From JAXMBX01 sp046349635 (GTDB taxonomy: Bacteria; Planctomycetota; Planctomycetia; Planctomycetales; Planctomycetaceae), in the NCBI GenBank assembly GCA_046349635.1, contig JAXMBX010000035.1:1-56637 (forward strand): a DNA stretch of 56,637 nucleotides, read 5' to 3'. The first letter of the stretch is position 1; every line of letters starts with the position of its first letter. A program made the translations under genes and the position numbers. The notes under the pieces are model-generated. The model was not told the DNA's origin and searched no databases. It saw only the letters and a list, made by a program, of their open reading frames with translations. Below, in pieces: positions 27,405 to 36,041 of this stretch.

Positions 27405-28385
27405 ATGGCGCGCGTATTCCTCTGCATAACCTGCGGAGTGGCTCTGTCGGCGCTCACCGGTTGCCGCCTGTATAGCCCCCCGTATGGCTACGATGGCGCC
27501 TATGCCTACCCCTCCGCTCCGCAGGGGGCCTATGCCATGCCTCCCCAGATGAGCGCCTCTCCCTTTATGGGCGCGCCCGTCTACTCCAGTTCCCCCGGTC
27601 CCGGCCCTTATTACAGCTACCCCTCGCCGACTGCCCCCACATACACCACCACCAATCCGGAAGTGACCACCACCAACCCGGATTTCACCGTCACGAATCC
27701 AGAAGTCACGACGACCAACCCGGCAGTTCCTCCCTCAAAACGCCCGGTGGATAAACTCGTGCCGGATTCCGAAGCTCTCGAAACACCCTCGATCAATGCC
27801 GCCCCCAGCGAGACCATCGACAACGCTCCACCCTCCACCACAACCAAACCTTCCACCGTGGATCCCGCAGACTTCGGCGACGACCGCGCCAATCCTCCCG
27901 CGGAAGCACCCCCTGCGAAAACCCCCGCCGACAGGTTGAAGAAGATCGAGCAAAAGCCCTTCCAGGACAGCGAATCCAAACTCGACCCCAAGGTTAAACC
28001 GAGCAGTGGCGAGGCCGAAACCGAAGAATTCGAAGCTCCGTCCGCCTTCAACCCCGGCAAGGCCGAGGCTCCCACGGGGGACGCCGCCGACATGGACTCC
28101 GACCAGAAGGCCAGCCCCTACGCCTACGACCAGAAAACCTGGACCTGGCTCCGCGGAACCGCACATTTTGATGACGCGGAACAGTCCTGGTCCCTGCGCT
28201 ACGCCCCCGAAGACAGCAAGGACAAATACCACGGCTCGATGGCACTCACCGATCATTCCCTCCTCAGCACGATCAAGGAAGGGGACGTGATCTTTGTGAA
28301 GGGCGAAATCGACCCCGCTACCAAGGCCAGCCTCACTCCCAAGTTCAAGATCAAGACCCTCAAGCGCCTCGTCGCGGAAGAGTAA
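27405..28385 (+). CDS. Repeat-containing lipoprotein of unknown function
   Basis: A 326-residue predicted lipoprotein. The signal ends in LSALTGC (lipid-modified Cys near residue 20), followed by a Tyr/Pro/Gly-rich segment. Next come four tandem seven-residue units (TTTNPEV type, about residues 80-107) and an acidic, Pro-rich disordered middle. A compact C-terminal domain of about 90 residues (TWTWLRGTAHFDDAEQSWSL to KFKIKTLKRL) ends the protein and could be an OB-like beta domain. AAGGAAGG lies 12 bases before the ATG. The order fits a surface lipoprotein on a flexible stalk. Function unknown. Confidence 0.75.
   Translation: MARVFLCITCGVALSALTGCRLYSPPYGYDGAYAYPSAPQGAYAMPPQMSASPFMGAPVYSSSPGPGPYYSYPSPTAPTYTTTNPEVTTTNPDFTVTNPEVTTTNPAVPPSKRPVDKLVPDSEALETPSINAAPSETIDNAPPSTTTKPSTVDPADFGDDRANPPAEAPPAKTPADRLKKIEQKPFQDSESKLDPKVKPSSGEAETEEFEAPSAFNPGKAEAPTGDAADMDSDQKASPYAYDQKTWTWLRGTAHFDDAEQSWSLRYAPEDSKDKYHGSMALTDHSLLSTIKEGDVIFVKGEIDPATKASLTPKFKIKTLKRLVAEE
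27642..27725 (+). repeat. Four tandem 21-bp units (Thr-Asn-Pro heptapeptide)
   Basis: Four in-frame copies of a 21-base unit encode YTTTNPE, VTTTNPD, FTVTNPE and VTTTNPA. The copies differ mostly at silent positions, so the array is not very recent. Confidence 0.85.
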
Positions 28386-28491
28386 GACTCTCCGGGTACC
28401 ATCCCCTCGTCGCGGCATATGGACAGGGGTGGCGGGGGCGCACCGCAAAGCGGAAGCCCCCGGAACGAGCCGAAACTCAGTTCAGCCAGAT

Positions 28492-29355
28492 TCACACGCT
28501 CAGCCGCGCCGCCGTCAGCGTATTCCGCAGCAGCATCGTGATCGTCATCGGCCCCACGCCGCGCGGCACCGGACTGATCGCCGCTGCCACCTCGCTCACC
28601 GGACCGAAATCGACGTCACCCACCAGCTTCCCGTCCGCTGTCCGGTTGATCCCCACGTCGATCACCACCGCGCCGGGGCGCACCATCTCCGCCGTCACGA
28701 ACTCCGGCACCCCGATCGCCGCGATCAGGATATCCGCCGTCCGGGTCACTTCCTTCAGGTTCTTCGTCCGGCTGTGGCAGACCGTCACCGTCGCATCCGC
28801 ACCAGCCCCTTTCTGCACCAGCATCATTGCCAGCGGCTTCCCCACAATTTCACTCCGACCCAGGATCACCACGTGCGCTCCCGCAATCTCCACTCCCGAC
28901 TGCAGCAGCATGTGCTGCACCCCCCAGGGAGTGCAGGGGAGGAACCGCGCCCGCCCTTGAGCCAGCAACCCCACATTCTCCGGATGAAAACAATCCACAT
29001 CCTTCAACGGATGCACCGCATCCAGAATCACCTTCTGATCGATCTGCTTCGGCAACGGCAACTGCACCAGAATCCCATGCACCTTCGGATCCCGGTTGAA
29101 TTTGTCAATCAGCGCCAGCAGTTCCGCCTGCGTCGTGGTCTCTGGCAGCAGATCCTCGCTGCTTCCAAAGCCCGCCTTCTCGCAAGCCTTCCGTTTGTTC
29201 CGCACATACACCGCGCTCGCCGGATCGCTCCCCACCAGGATCGCCGCCAGATGCGGACGCACCCCGGTCTGCGCTTGGAACTCCCCCGCTTCCGTGGCGA
29301 TCCGGGCTCGCTCCGCTTCCGCCATCGCATTCCCGTCAATGACCCGCGCCGTCAT
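28492..29355 (-). CDS. folD: Bifunctional methylenetetrahydrofolate dehydrogenase/cyclohydrolase FolD
   Basis: A 287-residue FolD, interconverting 5,10-methylene-, methenyl- and 10-formyl-tetrahydrofolate with NADP. It has the catalytic Tyr-Lys pair in SAVYVRNKRKAC, the signature VHGILVQLPLPKQID, PLKDVDCFHPENVGLL, PCTPWGVQHML, the NADP loop VVILGRSEIVGKPLAMML, VIDVGINR and PVPRGVGPMTITMLLRNTLTAA. Length and motifs are normal. It follows pgpA by 31 bases on the same strand. Confidence 0.96.
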   Translation of the reverse strand: MTARVIDGNAMAEAERARIATEAGEFQAQTGVRPHLAAILVGSDPASAVYVRNKRKACEKAGFGSSEDLLPETTTQAELLALIDKFNRDPKVHGILVQLPLPKQIDQKVILDAVHPLKDVDCFHPENVGLLAQGRARFLPCTPWGVQHMLLQSGVEIAGAHVVILGRSEIVGKPLAMMLVQKGAGADATVTVCHSRTKNLKEVTRTADILIAAIGVPEFVTAEMVRPGAVVIDVGINRTADGKLVGDVDFGPVSEVAAAISPVPRGVGPMTITMLLRNTLTAARLSV

Positions 29356-29386
29356 GTCACTTTTGTCCTTTCCCTTGGCCCGAAGA

Positions 29387-29866
29387 TCACGACAACGGAA
29401 TGACCAATCCCGTCACCCACACCGCCGCCGTCGCGTACACCGCCGCCATCAAGTCATCACTCACTATCCCCCAACCTCCGGGGAGACGTTCCAACTGTCG
29501 GGCAGGGGGTGGCTTGAGAATATCGAAAACCCGAAACCAGAAAAACCCACTCAAAACGATCCCCACCGTCACCGGGAACCACGCCTGCACCAGCATCACC
29601 GCCACGATCTCATCCAGGACGACAATCTGCGGGTCTTTGGAGTTCATCCACCTCCCCACCATCCCACAAATGGGAAACGAGATCAGAATGCTCGCGAGAA
29701 CGATGAGGGGATACCATCCCCCGCTCCCACTTTTGAGAAATGCCGCCAGCACGCTCCCCAGCACGCTCCCGAAAGTCCCGGGCGCTTTCGGCAAAAAACC
29801 GACGCCCAGACCCGTCCCCAACAGCACGATCAGCCATTGACCTGCCGTAAATTTTCGCTTATCCAC
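29387..29866 (-). CDS. pgpA: Phosphatidylglycerophosphatase A
   Basis: A 159-residue PgpA that removes phosphate from phosphatidylglycerophosphate in the inner membrane. It has the N-terminal GLGVGFLPKAPGTFGSVLG (the APGTxGS motif), KDPQIVVLDEIVAVMLV with the acidic metal site, and FRVFDILKPPPARQLERLPGGWGIVSDDLMAAVYA containing the family motif FDxxKPxP and G-x-x-DD-xx-A. Three to four membrane helices. It is transcribed with folD, with no functional link known. Confidence 0.93.
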   Translation of the reverse strand: MDKRKFTAGQWLIVLLGTGLGVGFLPKAPGTFGSVLGSVLAAFLKSGSGGWYPLIVLASILISFPICGMVGRWMNSKDPQIVVLDEIVAVMLVQAWFPVTVGIVLSGFFWFRVFDILKPPPARQLERLPGGWGIVSDDLMAAVYATAAVWVTGLVIPLS

Positions 29867-29998
29867 CGAAAACCCCGCACCTGTTCAAGTTCGCCCCCGG
29901 AAACTATACTGAAGATTCCAGACAAACCCTTGGCACAACTCCGATTTCCGTCGAACCTTCCGACAATCCGGCTGTCGCTCCAAGGGGACCATTAACGC

Positions 29999-30076
29999 AT
30001 GAAATTTCAAGGTGTGCGCCACCGTAACACTCGTTCCCGCGCCACCTTTATTGAGGGAGTGAGATCCGATGACTGA
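29999..30076 (+). CDS. Possible 25-codon upstream ORF overlapping the sulfite reductase start
   Basis: ATG at 29999 opens a 25-codon frame (MKFQGVRHRNTRSRATFIEG and five more residues) whose TGA at 30074 overlaps the start of the sulfite reductase gene by eight bases. GGGGA lies about 12 bases upstream. The peptide is Arg-rich and has no Cys, unlike known sulfur leader peptides. It could couple translation or be chance. Confidence 0.3.
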   Translation: MKFQGVRHRNTRSRATFIEGVRSDD

Positions 30077-31790
30077 GGATACCAAAGAAATCAAGTTAAG
30101 CCCCATTGAAGGGCTGAAATCCGAGAGCCATCAGCTGCGAGGCACCATCCTCGAGGAACTGCTCGGACCGGAGATCAAGGTCTCGGAAAACTCCGCCAAC
30201 CTGATGAAACACCACGGCACCTACCAGCAGGATGACCGGGACCATCGCGGAGACAAGAACGACGACGGCACCACCAAGGAACGGGCCTACCAGTTCATGG
30301 TCCGTACCCGCATCCCCGGCGGCCGCATCGAAGCCTCCACACTCCTCAAGGAACTGGACCTCTGCGACAAGTACGCCAACGGCACCCTCCGCATTACCAC
30401 CCGCCAGGGACTGCAACTCCACGGCGTCCTGAAGCAGAACCTCCGCCAGGCCATCCGCGAAATCAACCAGACCGAACTCACCACCCTCGCCGCTTGCGGT
30501 GACGTCAACCGCAACGTCATGTGCTGCCCCGCGCCCCTTCGCAAAGATCCCGTCCGGGACGCCATGCAGAAACTCTCCCAGGAGATTGCGGAGCACTTCA
30601 AGCCCCGCACCACCGCTTACCGCGAAATCTGGCTGACCGACGAGAACGGCGAAAAAACCGACGTCTCCGAATTCCACCCCGTCGAAGAGCCGATCTACGG
30701 CCCCAACTATCTCCCGCGTAAATTCAAGATGGCGATCGGACTCCCCGACGACAACTGCGTCGATGTCTACACTAACGACCTCGGCCTCCTCGCCGTCGCC
30801 GAACACGGCAAGATCATCGGCTACGAAGTCCTCGTAGGCGGGGGCATGGGTGTCACTCCCAGTGCCAAGAAGACCTTCCCCGCTCTGGCCAAGCACCTCA
30901 CCTTCGTCACTCCGGACAAAGTCGTCGGCGTCGCTGAAGCAATCGTCAAGGTCCAACGCGATTTCGGCAACCGTTCCGACCGCAAGGTCGCACGCCTCAA
31001 GTATCTGATTCACAACATCGGCCTCGAAGCCTTCAAGGAAAAAGTCGAGGAATACTGCGGCTCTCCTCTTCCTCCCCCCCGTAATGTCCAGGTGACCGGC
31101 GTCGACGATCACCTCGGCTGGCATGAGCAGGGGGACGGCAAGTGGTTCCTCGGCATCAATGTCGAGAATGGCCGCATCAAGGACGAAGGCAAACTCCGGA
31201 TCAAAACCGGATTGCGGGTGCTCCTCGGCAAATACCCCCGGCAGGTCCGCCTCACTCCGCTGCAAAGCCTCATTGTCTGCGACATCGCCGACTCCGAACG
31301 AACGGACATCAACAAGATCCTCCTCGACCACGGCATTCAGCCCGTCGAGAAACTCTCTCTCCTGCGACGCTATTCCATTGCTTGCCCCGCCTGGCCCACC
31401 TGCGGCCTTTCCATCACCGAATCGGAGCGGGCACTCCCCAGCATCCTCGATGAAATGGAACAGGAACTGGGCAAGTTCAATCTCTCGAATGAACGGATCA
31501 GCGTCCACATGACCGGCTGCCCCAACGGCTGCGCCCGCCCCTATACCCCCGACATCGGTTTCGTGGGAAAAGCGGCCGGCGAGAAATACACCATTTATCT
31601 CGGCGGCAACGTGGAAGGGACTCGCCTCGGCTTCATCTACGCCGATATGATCGAGAAACAGAACCTCGTTCCGACACTCTCCCCGCTGTTCCGTTTTTAC
31701 AGCCAGCACAGCGAGGGGAATGAATCCTTCGGTGACTTCTGCCACCGCCAGGGGAAGGAAGCCCTCGAAGCCTTCGCTCAAAAACCATAA
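30069..31790 (+). CDS. cysI: Assimilatory sulfite reductase haemoprotein (CysI/Sir family)
   Basis: A 573-residue sirohaem/[4Fe-4S] reductase making sulfide from sulfite. Two ferredoxin-like/sirohaem half-domains are present. Landmarks are YQFMVRTRIPGGRI, RITTRQGLQLHG, CGDVNRNVMCCPAP, YGPNYLPRKFKMAIGLPDDNC and VGGGMG. The cluster cysteines lie in CPAWPTCGLSITESER (near 439) and TGCPNGCARPY (near 481). The motif set and length fit CysI rather than a nitrite reductase, although NirA is a close relative. GAGGGAG is well placed before the ATG. No CysJ flavoprotein is adjacent, so the electron donor may be ferredoxin. Confidence 0.92.
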   Translation: MTEDTKEIKLSPIEGLKSESHQLRGTILEELLGPEIKVSENSANLMKHHGTYQQDDRDHRGDKNDDGTTKERAYQFMVRTRIPGGRIEASTLLKELDLCDKYANGTLRITTRQGLQLHGVLKQNLRQAIREINQTELTTLAACGDVNRNVMCCPAPLRKDPVRDAMQKLSQEIAEHFKPRTTAYREIWLTDENGEKTDVSEFHPVEEPIYGPNYLPRKFKMAIGLPDDNCVDVYTNDLGLLAVAEHGKIIGYEVLVGGGMGVTPSAKKTFPALAKHLTFVTPDKVVGVAEAIVKVQRDFGNRSDRKVARLKYLIHNIGLEAFKEKVEEYCGSPLPPPRNVQVTGVDDHLGWHEQGDGKWFLGINVENGRIKDEGKLRIKTGLRVLLGKYPRQVRLTPLQSLIVCDIADSERTDINKILLDHGIQPVEKLSLLRRYSIACPAWPTCGLSITESERALPSILDEMEQELGKFNLSNERISVHMTGCPNGCARPYTPDIGFVGKAAGEKYTIYLGGNVEGTRLGFIYADMIEKQNLVPTLSPLFRFYSQHSEGNESFGDFCHRQGKEALEAFAQKP

Positions 31791-31857
31791 ACCTGCTTAA
31801 CGACGCTCGCCCCAAATCACGCCACGCAGAGAGAGACGCCCGAGCCTGGGGAGACTT

Positions 31858-32814
31858 ATGCACATCAATCGACGCGAATGGATCTCCGCCGCCGGAACGG
31901 CCGCTTTAGCGACAGCCGCATTAGGAACGAACCGTCTTACCGGTGCCCACGCCGTCTCCCCAGCCACTCCTTCAGTCCGCTTCTGCCTCAACACCGGCAC
32001 GATTCGTGGCCAGAACATCGGCATCGTTAAGGAAATCGAAGTCGCTGCCCAGGCCGGCTATGACGGCATCGAACCCTGGCTCCGCACCATCGAGGAATAC
32101 GTCGAAAAGGGGGGGAGCCTCAAGGACCTGAAAAAACGGCTCGACGACTCCGGCCTGAAACTCGAAAGTGCCATCGCCTTCGCTCAGTGGATCGTCGATG
32201 ATCCCGAAGCCCGCAAAAAGGGGCTTGAGCAGGCCGCACACGACATGGACATCATCGCCCAGCTCGGCGGCAAGCGGATCGCCGCTCCCCCAGCGGGCGC
32301 CCAGGCCGGCATGCAACTCTCCGAGGTCGCCAATCGTTACCGCGCGCTGCTCGAACTCGGCGCCAAAATCGGAATCACTCCCCAACTGGAAATCTGGGGA
32401 TTTGCCAAGGTCCTCTCCCGCCTGGGAGAAGCGGCCTACGTCGCCACCGAAGCGGCCCACCCTGACGCCTGCATCTTGCCGGACATCTATCATATCTATA
32501 AAGGGGGCTCGGACTTCACCGGCCTGCAACTCATCAACGGTCGGAAGATCCACGTCTTCCACCTGAACGACTATCCCGCCACCCCTCCGCGCGACAAGAT
32601 CACCGATGCGGACCGCGTTTATACCGGGGACGGAATTGCCCCCCTGAAAGACATCCTGCAGATGCTGGCAAGCACCGGTTTCCAGGGTGTCTTTTCGCTC
32701 GAACTGTTTAACAAGGAATACTACAAGCAGGATCCCCTGCAGGTCGCCAGAACCGGACTGGAAAAAATGCGCCGCTCCGCTGCGGAAGCGTTTCCCGTCT
32801 CTGGAAAAACTTAA
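31858..32814 (+). CDS. Sugar phosphate isomerase/epimerase-like TIM-barrel protein (Tat signal)
   Basis: A 318-residue protein of the xylose-isomerase-like TIM-barrel superfamily (AP_endonuc_2 fold). The N-terminus MHINRREWISAAGTAALATAALG is a twin-arginine type signal (NRREW), so it is probably exported folded. It has NTGTIRGQNIGIVKEIEVAAQAGYDGIEPW, IAPPAGAQAGM, PQLEIWGFAK, ILPDIYHIYKGGSDF, IHVFHLNDYP and GVFSLELFNKEYYKQDPL, with metal-ligand Glu, Asp, His and Glu at the expected strands. Large paralogous families of this kind exist in Planctomycetes, and the substrate is unknown. GGGGAGA precedes the ATG. Confidence 0.85.
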   Translation: MHINRREWISAAGTAALATAALGTNRLTGAHAVSPATPSVRFCLNTGTIRGQNIGIVKEIEVAAQAGYDGIEPWLRTIEEYVEKGGSLKDLKKRLDDSGLKLESAIAFAQWIVDDPEARKKGLEQAAHDMDIIAQLGGKRIAAPPAGAQAGMQLSEVANRYRALLELGAKIGITPQLEIWGFAKVLSRLGEAAYVATEAAHPDACILPDIYHIYKGGSDFTGLQLINGRKIHVFHLNDYPATPPRDKITDADRVYTGDGIAPLKDILQMLASTGFQGVFSLELFNKEYYKQDPLQVARTGLEKMRRSAAEAFPVSGKT

Positions 32815-32900
32815 CCGCAAGATCCTGAACAGGATGATCGCCTCCCCAGGAGGCGGGGCGCGCGGCAGTTTCACCGCGGCCGGGAGTGTGTGGATTTATC

Positions 32901-33665
32901 ATGCAGGGACCGACTTCCTCTCCGCTCGACCAGTCGAACGGTCCCGCCGCTCCCCATTCCCGCACCACCGTCTTTGAAGCCCGCGGTATCACCAAGGTCT
33001 ATCACATGGGGGAAGTCGACGTCCACGCCCTCCGCGGGGTCGACATCGATCTCTACGAGGGGGAATTCGTCGTCTTTCTCGGTCCTTCCGGCAGCGGTAA
33101 ATCGACTCTCCTGAACATCCTCGGAGGCCTGGACGTCCCCACCGCCGGCCACGTCCACTATCGCGGTCGAGACCTCACCGTCAATGACGACGCGCTCCTC
33201 ACCAGATACCGCCGCGAACACGTCGGTTTCGTCTTCCAGTTTTACAACCTCATCCCCAGCCTCACCGCCCGCGAAAACGTCGCCCTCGTGACGGAAATCG
33301 TCCCCAATCCCATGCGCCCCGAAGAAGCCCTCGATCTCGTCGGCCTCGGGGATCGCATGGACCACTTCCCCTCACAACTCTCCGGAGGACAGCAGCAGCG
33401 GGTCGCGATCGCCCGCGCCATCGCCAAACGCCCCGCCGTGCTCCTCTGCGATGAACCCACCGGTGCCCTCGATATCGAGACCGGCATCCTCGTCCTCGAA
33501 GTCATCGACCGCGTCAACCGTGAAATCGGCACCACGACTGCGGTGATTACTCACAACGCGGCCATCTCCGACATGGCGGACCGTGTCATTTCCATTGCCG
33601 ACGGGCGCGTCGGCCAGATCCATGTGAACACGCACAAGATCGCTCCGCACGAGCTGAAGTGGTGA
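32901..33665 (+). CDS. MacB/LolD-type ABC ATP-binding protein
   Basis: A 254-residue ATPase with VYHMGEVDVHALRGVDIDLYEGEFVVFLGPSGSGKST (Walker A near 65), the MacB-group Q-loop VGFVFQFYNLIPSLTARENVAL, signature LSGGQQQRVAIARAI, Walker B LLCDEPTGALD and VITHNAAISDMADRVI. It pairs with the FtsX-type permease starting 6 bases later and the HlyD adaptor after that. An in-frame GTG five codons upstream is an alternative start. It is likely part of a tripartite exporter or lipoprotein-releasing system. Confidence 0.92.
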   Translation: MQGPTSSPLDQSNGPAAPHSRTTVFEARGITKVYHMGEVDVHALRGVDIDLYEGEFVVFLGPSGSGKSTLLNILGGLDVPTAGHVHYRGRDLTVNDDALLTRYRREHVGFVFQFYNLIPSLTARENVALVTEIVPNPMRPEEALDLVGLGDRMDHFPSQLSGGQQQRVAIARAIAKRPAVLLCDEPTGALDIETGILVLEVIDRVNREIGTTTAVITHNAAISDMADRVISIADGRVGQIHVNTHKIAPHELKW

Positions 33666-33671
33666 ATTCCG

Positions 33672-36035
33672 ATGAAGGCCATCGACCGCAAACTGATCCG
33701 CGATATGCTGCACCTCAAAGGGCAGTTGGCGGCCATCAGTGCGGTCATGGGCTGCGGAATCGCCACCTTCGTCATGGCCCTCAGCGCGCTCCATTCCCTC
33801 AGCTTTGCCAAGGAATCGTATTACATTGAATCCCGCTTCCCCCATCTCTTTGCCCAGTTGAAGCGGGCCCCCGATTCCCTCATCCCCCGCATCCGCGAGA
33901 TCCCCGGCGTCTCCCGAGTCCAGACACGCGTCGTCAAGGACGTCACGCTCGACGTCCCAGGTCTTATCGAGCCGGCCGCGGGACGTCTGATCTCCATTCC
34001 CGAAGTCCGCCGCGATGATCTCAACAAGCTGCACCTGCGCGTCGGAAGATACATCGAACCGGGACGCGATTATGAATGCCTCGCCAGCGAGGGTTTCTGC
34101 AAAATTCACGGCTTCAAGCCGGGGGACAAAGTCACTGCGGTCATCAACGGTCGCAAAAAGCAGCTCGAAATCGTCGGCATCGCACTCTCCCCGGAATACA
34201 TCTACCAGATTCGTGCCGGCCTCCTCGTCCCCGATGACCGCCGCTTCGGAATCTTCTGGATGGGAGAAGAAGCTCTCTCCTCCGCCTTCGACATGCTCTC
34301 CGCCTTTAACGACGTCTGTCTGGAAGTCGCGCCGCTCGCTTCCGAAAAGCAGATCATCGGCGAACTGGACCGGATCCTCCTCCCTTACGGCGGACTCGGA
34401 GCTTACGACCGCGAAGACCAGATCTCCAACCGCTTCATCTCGGATGAAATCCGCCAGTTGGGACGCATGGGGATGATCGTCCCCTCGATCTTCCTGGGGG
34501 TCGCCGCGTTCCTCTTGAACGTCGTCCTCTCCCGGATCATCAGCCTCCAGCGGGACCAGATCGCGGCTCTCAAAGCCTTCGGCTATTCCAATTTCGACGT
34601 CGGCATGCATTACCTCAAGCTCGTCATGCTGATCACCCTCGTTGGTACGATCCTTGGCGTCGGGGCAGGGGTCTGGCTCGGCAACAGCCTCATGGGCCTC
34701 TACGTGAAGTTCTACCGCTTCCCCGTGTTGGATTACTACCTCCCGCTCCGAGTCGTCTTCCTCGCTCTCTTCATCAGTCTGGCCGCAGCGATTACCGGCA
34801 CTCTCAGCGTCGTTCGCGCCGCCATCAGGCTCCCTCCGGCGGAGGCGATGCGCCCCGAACCTCCCGCCAATTACGGCCCCACGCTCTTCGAACGCCTCGG
34901 CATGAATCGCTGGTTCGGACAAACGACCCGCATGATTCTCCGCAACGTCGAACGCCGCCCTTTCAAATCCTTCCTCTCCATCTGCGGCATTGCCATGTCC
35001 ATCGCCATCGTCGTCATGGGCCGCTTCACCGCCGACTCTCTCGACTTCCTGCTCGACGAGCAGTTCCAGGTCCTGCAACGCCATCATGTCAGTATCAACT
35101 TCGTGGAATCCTCGGCCCCCCGTGCCGTTCACGAAACACAACACCTCCCCGGCGTGTTGAATGTCGAGCCTTATCGCTCCGTTGCCGTTCGCATGCATTT
35201 CCGCAATCGCAGCCGCAGGCTGGCGATCACCGGTTATCCCCCCCGCCACGACCTGACGCTGATTCGCAACAAACAGGGGAGGCCCCTCGAACTTCCGGAC
35301 GAAGGGGTTGTCCTCCCCGATAAGCTGGCGCAGGTCATGGGAGTCCAGGTGGGAGATATTGTCACGCTGGAAGTTCTGGAAGGTTCCCGTCCCCGCCGTG
35401 AGGTTCCGGTCGTCGAACTCTCCCACGAGTATCTGGGGACTTCCGCGTATATGTCCCTCGCCGCCGTGAATCGCCTGCTGCGCGAAGGGGACAACGTCTC
35501 CGGGGTCTACATCCAGATGGATGATGCGAAAACGCAATCGCTCTACGACGAGATCAAGAACACCCCCCGCATCGCCTCCATTAACATCAAGAAGGCCTCC
35601 GTCACCAGCTTCCGCGAGACGGTGATGAACAACCTCTTGCAGATGCAGTTTTTCAACGCCGTCTTCGCCTGCATCATTTCCTTTGGAGTCATATACAATA
35701 CGGCCCGAATCGCGCTCTCCGAACGGGGCCGGGAACTCGCCTCGCTGCGGGTCATCGGGCTGACCCGCGGTGAAATTTCCTACATTCTTCTCGGAGAATT
35801 GACTCTTTTGACGCTAATTGCCATTCCTTTCGGGGTCGGCATCGGATATTCACTGGTTTGCCTGGTTTCAACGTTTATGGACAGCGAGTTGTACCGCATT
35901 CCGGTGGTCTTCAAACCGTTCACGTATGCGTTTGCAATTTCCATCGCGCTGATCTCGGGCATTTTTTCGGGTCTGGTGGTCCGCCGCAAGCTCGACCATC
36001 TCGACCTGATCGCCGTACTTAAGATGCGGGAGTAG
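33672..36035 (+). CDS. FtsX-family ABC transporter permease
   Basis: A 787-residue inner-membrane protein with two FtsX-like halves. The first helix (GQLAAISAVMGCGIATFVMAL) is followed by a large periplasmic domain, then three helices around 260-400 (MIVPSIFLGVAAFLLNVVLSRI, LITLVGTILGVGAGVWLG, VVFLALFISLAAAITGTLSVVRAAIRLPPAEAMRPE). A second periplasmic domain (about 440-655) and a final three-helix FtsX core (FFNAVFACIISFGVIYNTARI to ISIALISGIFSGLVVRR) complete it. The A-x-R-x-PP-AEAMRPEPP coupling motif is typical. It is co-transcribed with the ATPase and the adaptor. Confidence 0.9.
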   Translation: MKAIDRKLIRDMLHLKGQLAAISAVMGCGIATFVMALSALHSLSFAKESYYIESRFPHLFAQLKRAPDSLIPRIREIPGVSRVQTRVVKDVTLDVPGLIEPAAGRLISIPEVRRDDLNKLHLRVGRYIEPGRDYECLASEGFCKIHGFKPGDKVTAVINGRKKQLEIVGIALSPEYIYQIRAGLLVPDDRRFGIFWMGEEALSSAFDMLSAFNDVCLEVAPLASEKQIIGELDRILLPYGGLGAYDREDQISNRFISDEIRQLGRMGMIVPSIFLGVAAFLLNVVLSRIISLQRDQIAALKAFGYSNFDVGMHYLKLVMLITLVGTILGVGAGVWLGNSLMGLYVKFYRFPVLDYYLPLRVVFLALFISLAAAITGTLSVVRAAIRLPPAEAMRPEPPANYGPTLFERLGMNRWFGQTTRMILRNVERRPFKSFLSICGIAMSIAIVVMGRFTADSLDFLLDEQFQVLQRHHVSINFVESSAPRAVHETQHLPGVLNVEPYRSVAVRMHFRNRSRRLAITGYPPRHDLTLIRNKQGRPLELPDEGVVLPDKLAQVMGVQVGDIVTLEVLEGSRPRREVPVVELSHEYLGTSAYMSLAAVNRLLREGDNVSGVYIQMDDAKTQSLYDEIKNTPRIASINIKKASVTSFRETVMNNLLQMQFFNAVFACIISFGVIYNTARIALSERGRELASLRVIGLTRGEISYILLGELTLLTLIAIPFGVGIGYSLVCLVSTFMDSELYRIPVVFKPFTYAFAISIALISGIFSGLVVRRKLDHLDLIAVLKMRE

Positions 36036-36041
36036 TGGGCT

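Noticed and set aside
29858..29870. A TTATCCACC sequence resembling a DnaA box, considered with the parS cluster as evidence for oriC
   Set aside because: Single, non-clustered, and inside the pgpA start region; no dnaA, dnaN or AT-rich unwinding element in the window. parS proximity alone does not locate the origin.
30096..31781. 561-codon leftward open frame antisense to cysI
   Set aside because: Antisense shadow of a strongly conserved enzyme with intact cluster motifs.
33372..35537. 721-codon leftward open frame antisense to the FtsX permease
   Set aside because: Asp/Glu/Gly-rich composition typical of antisense GC-rich DNA; the plus frame has helices and motifs of a real permease.
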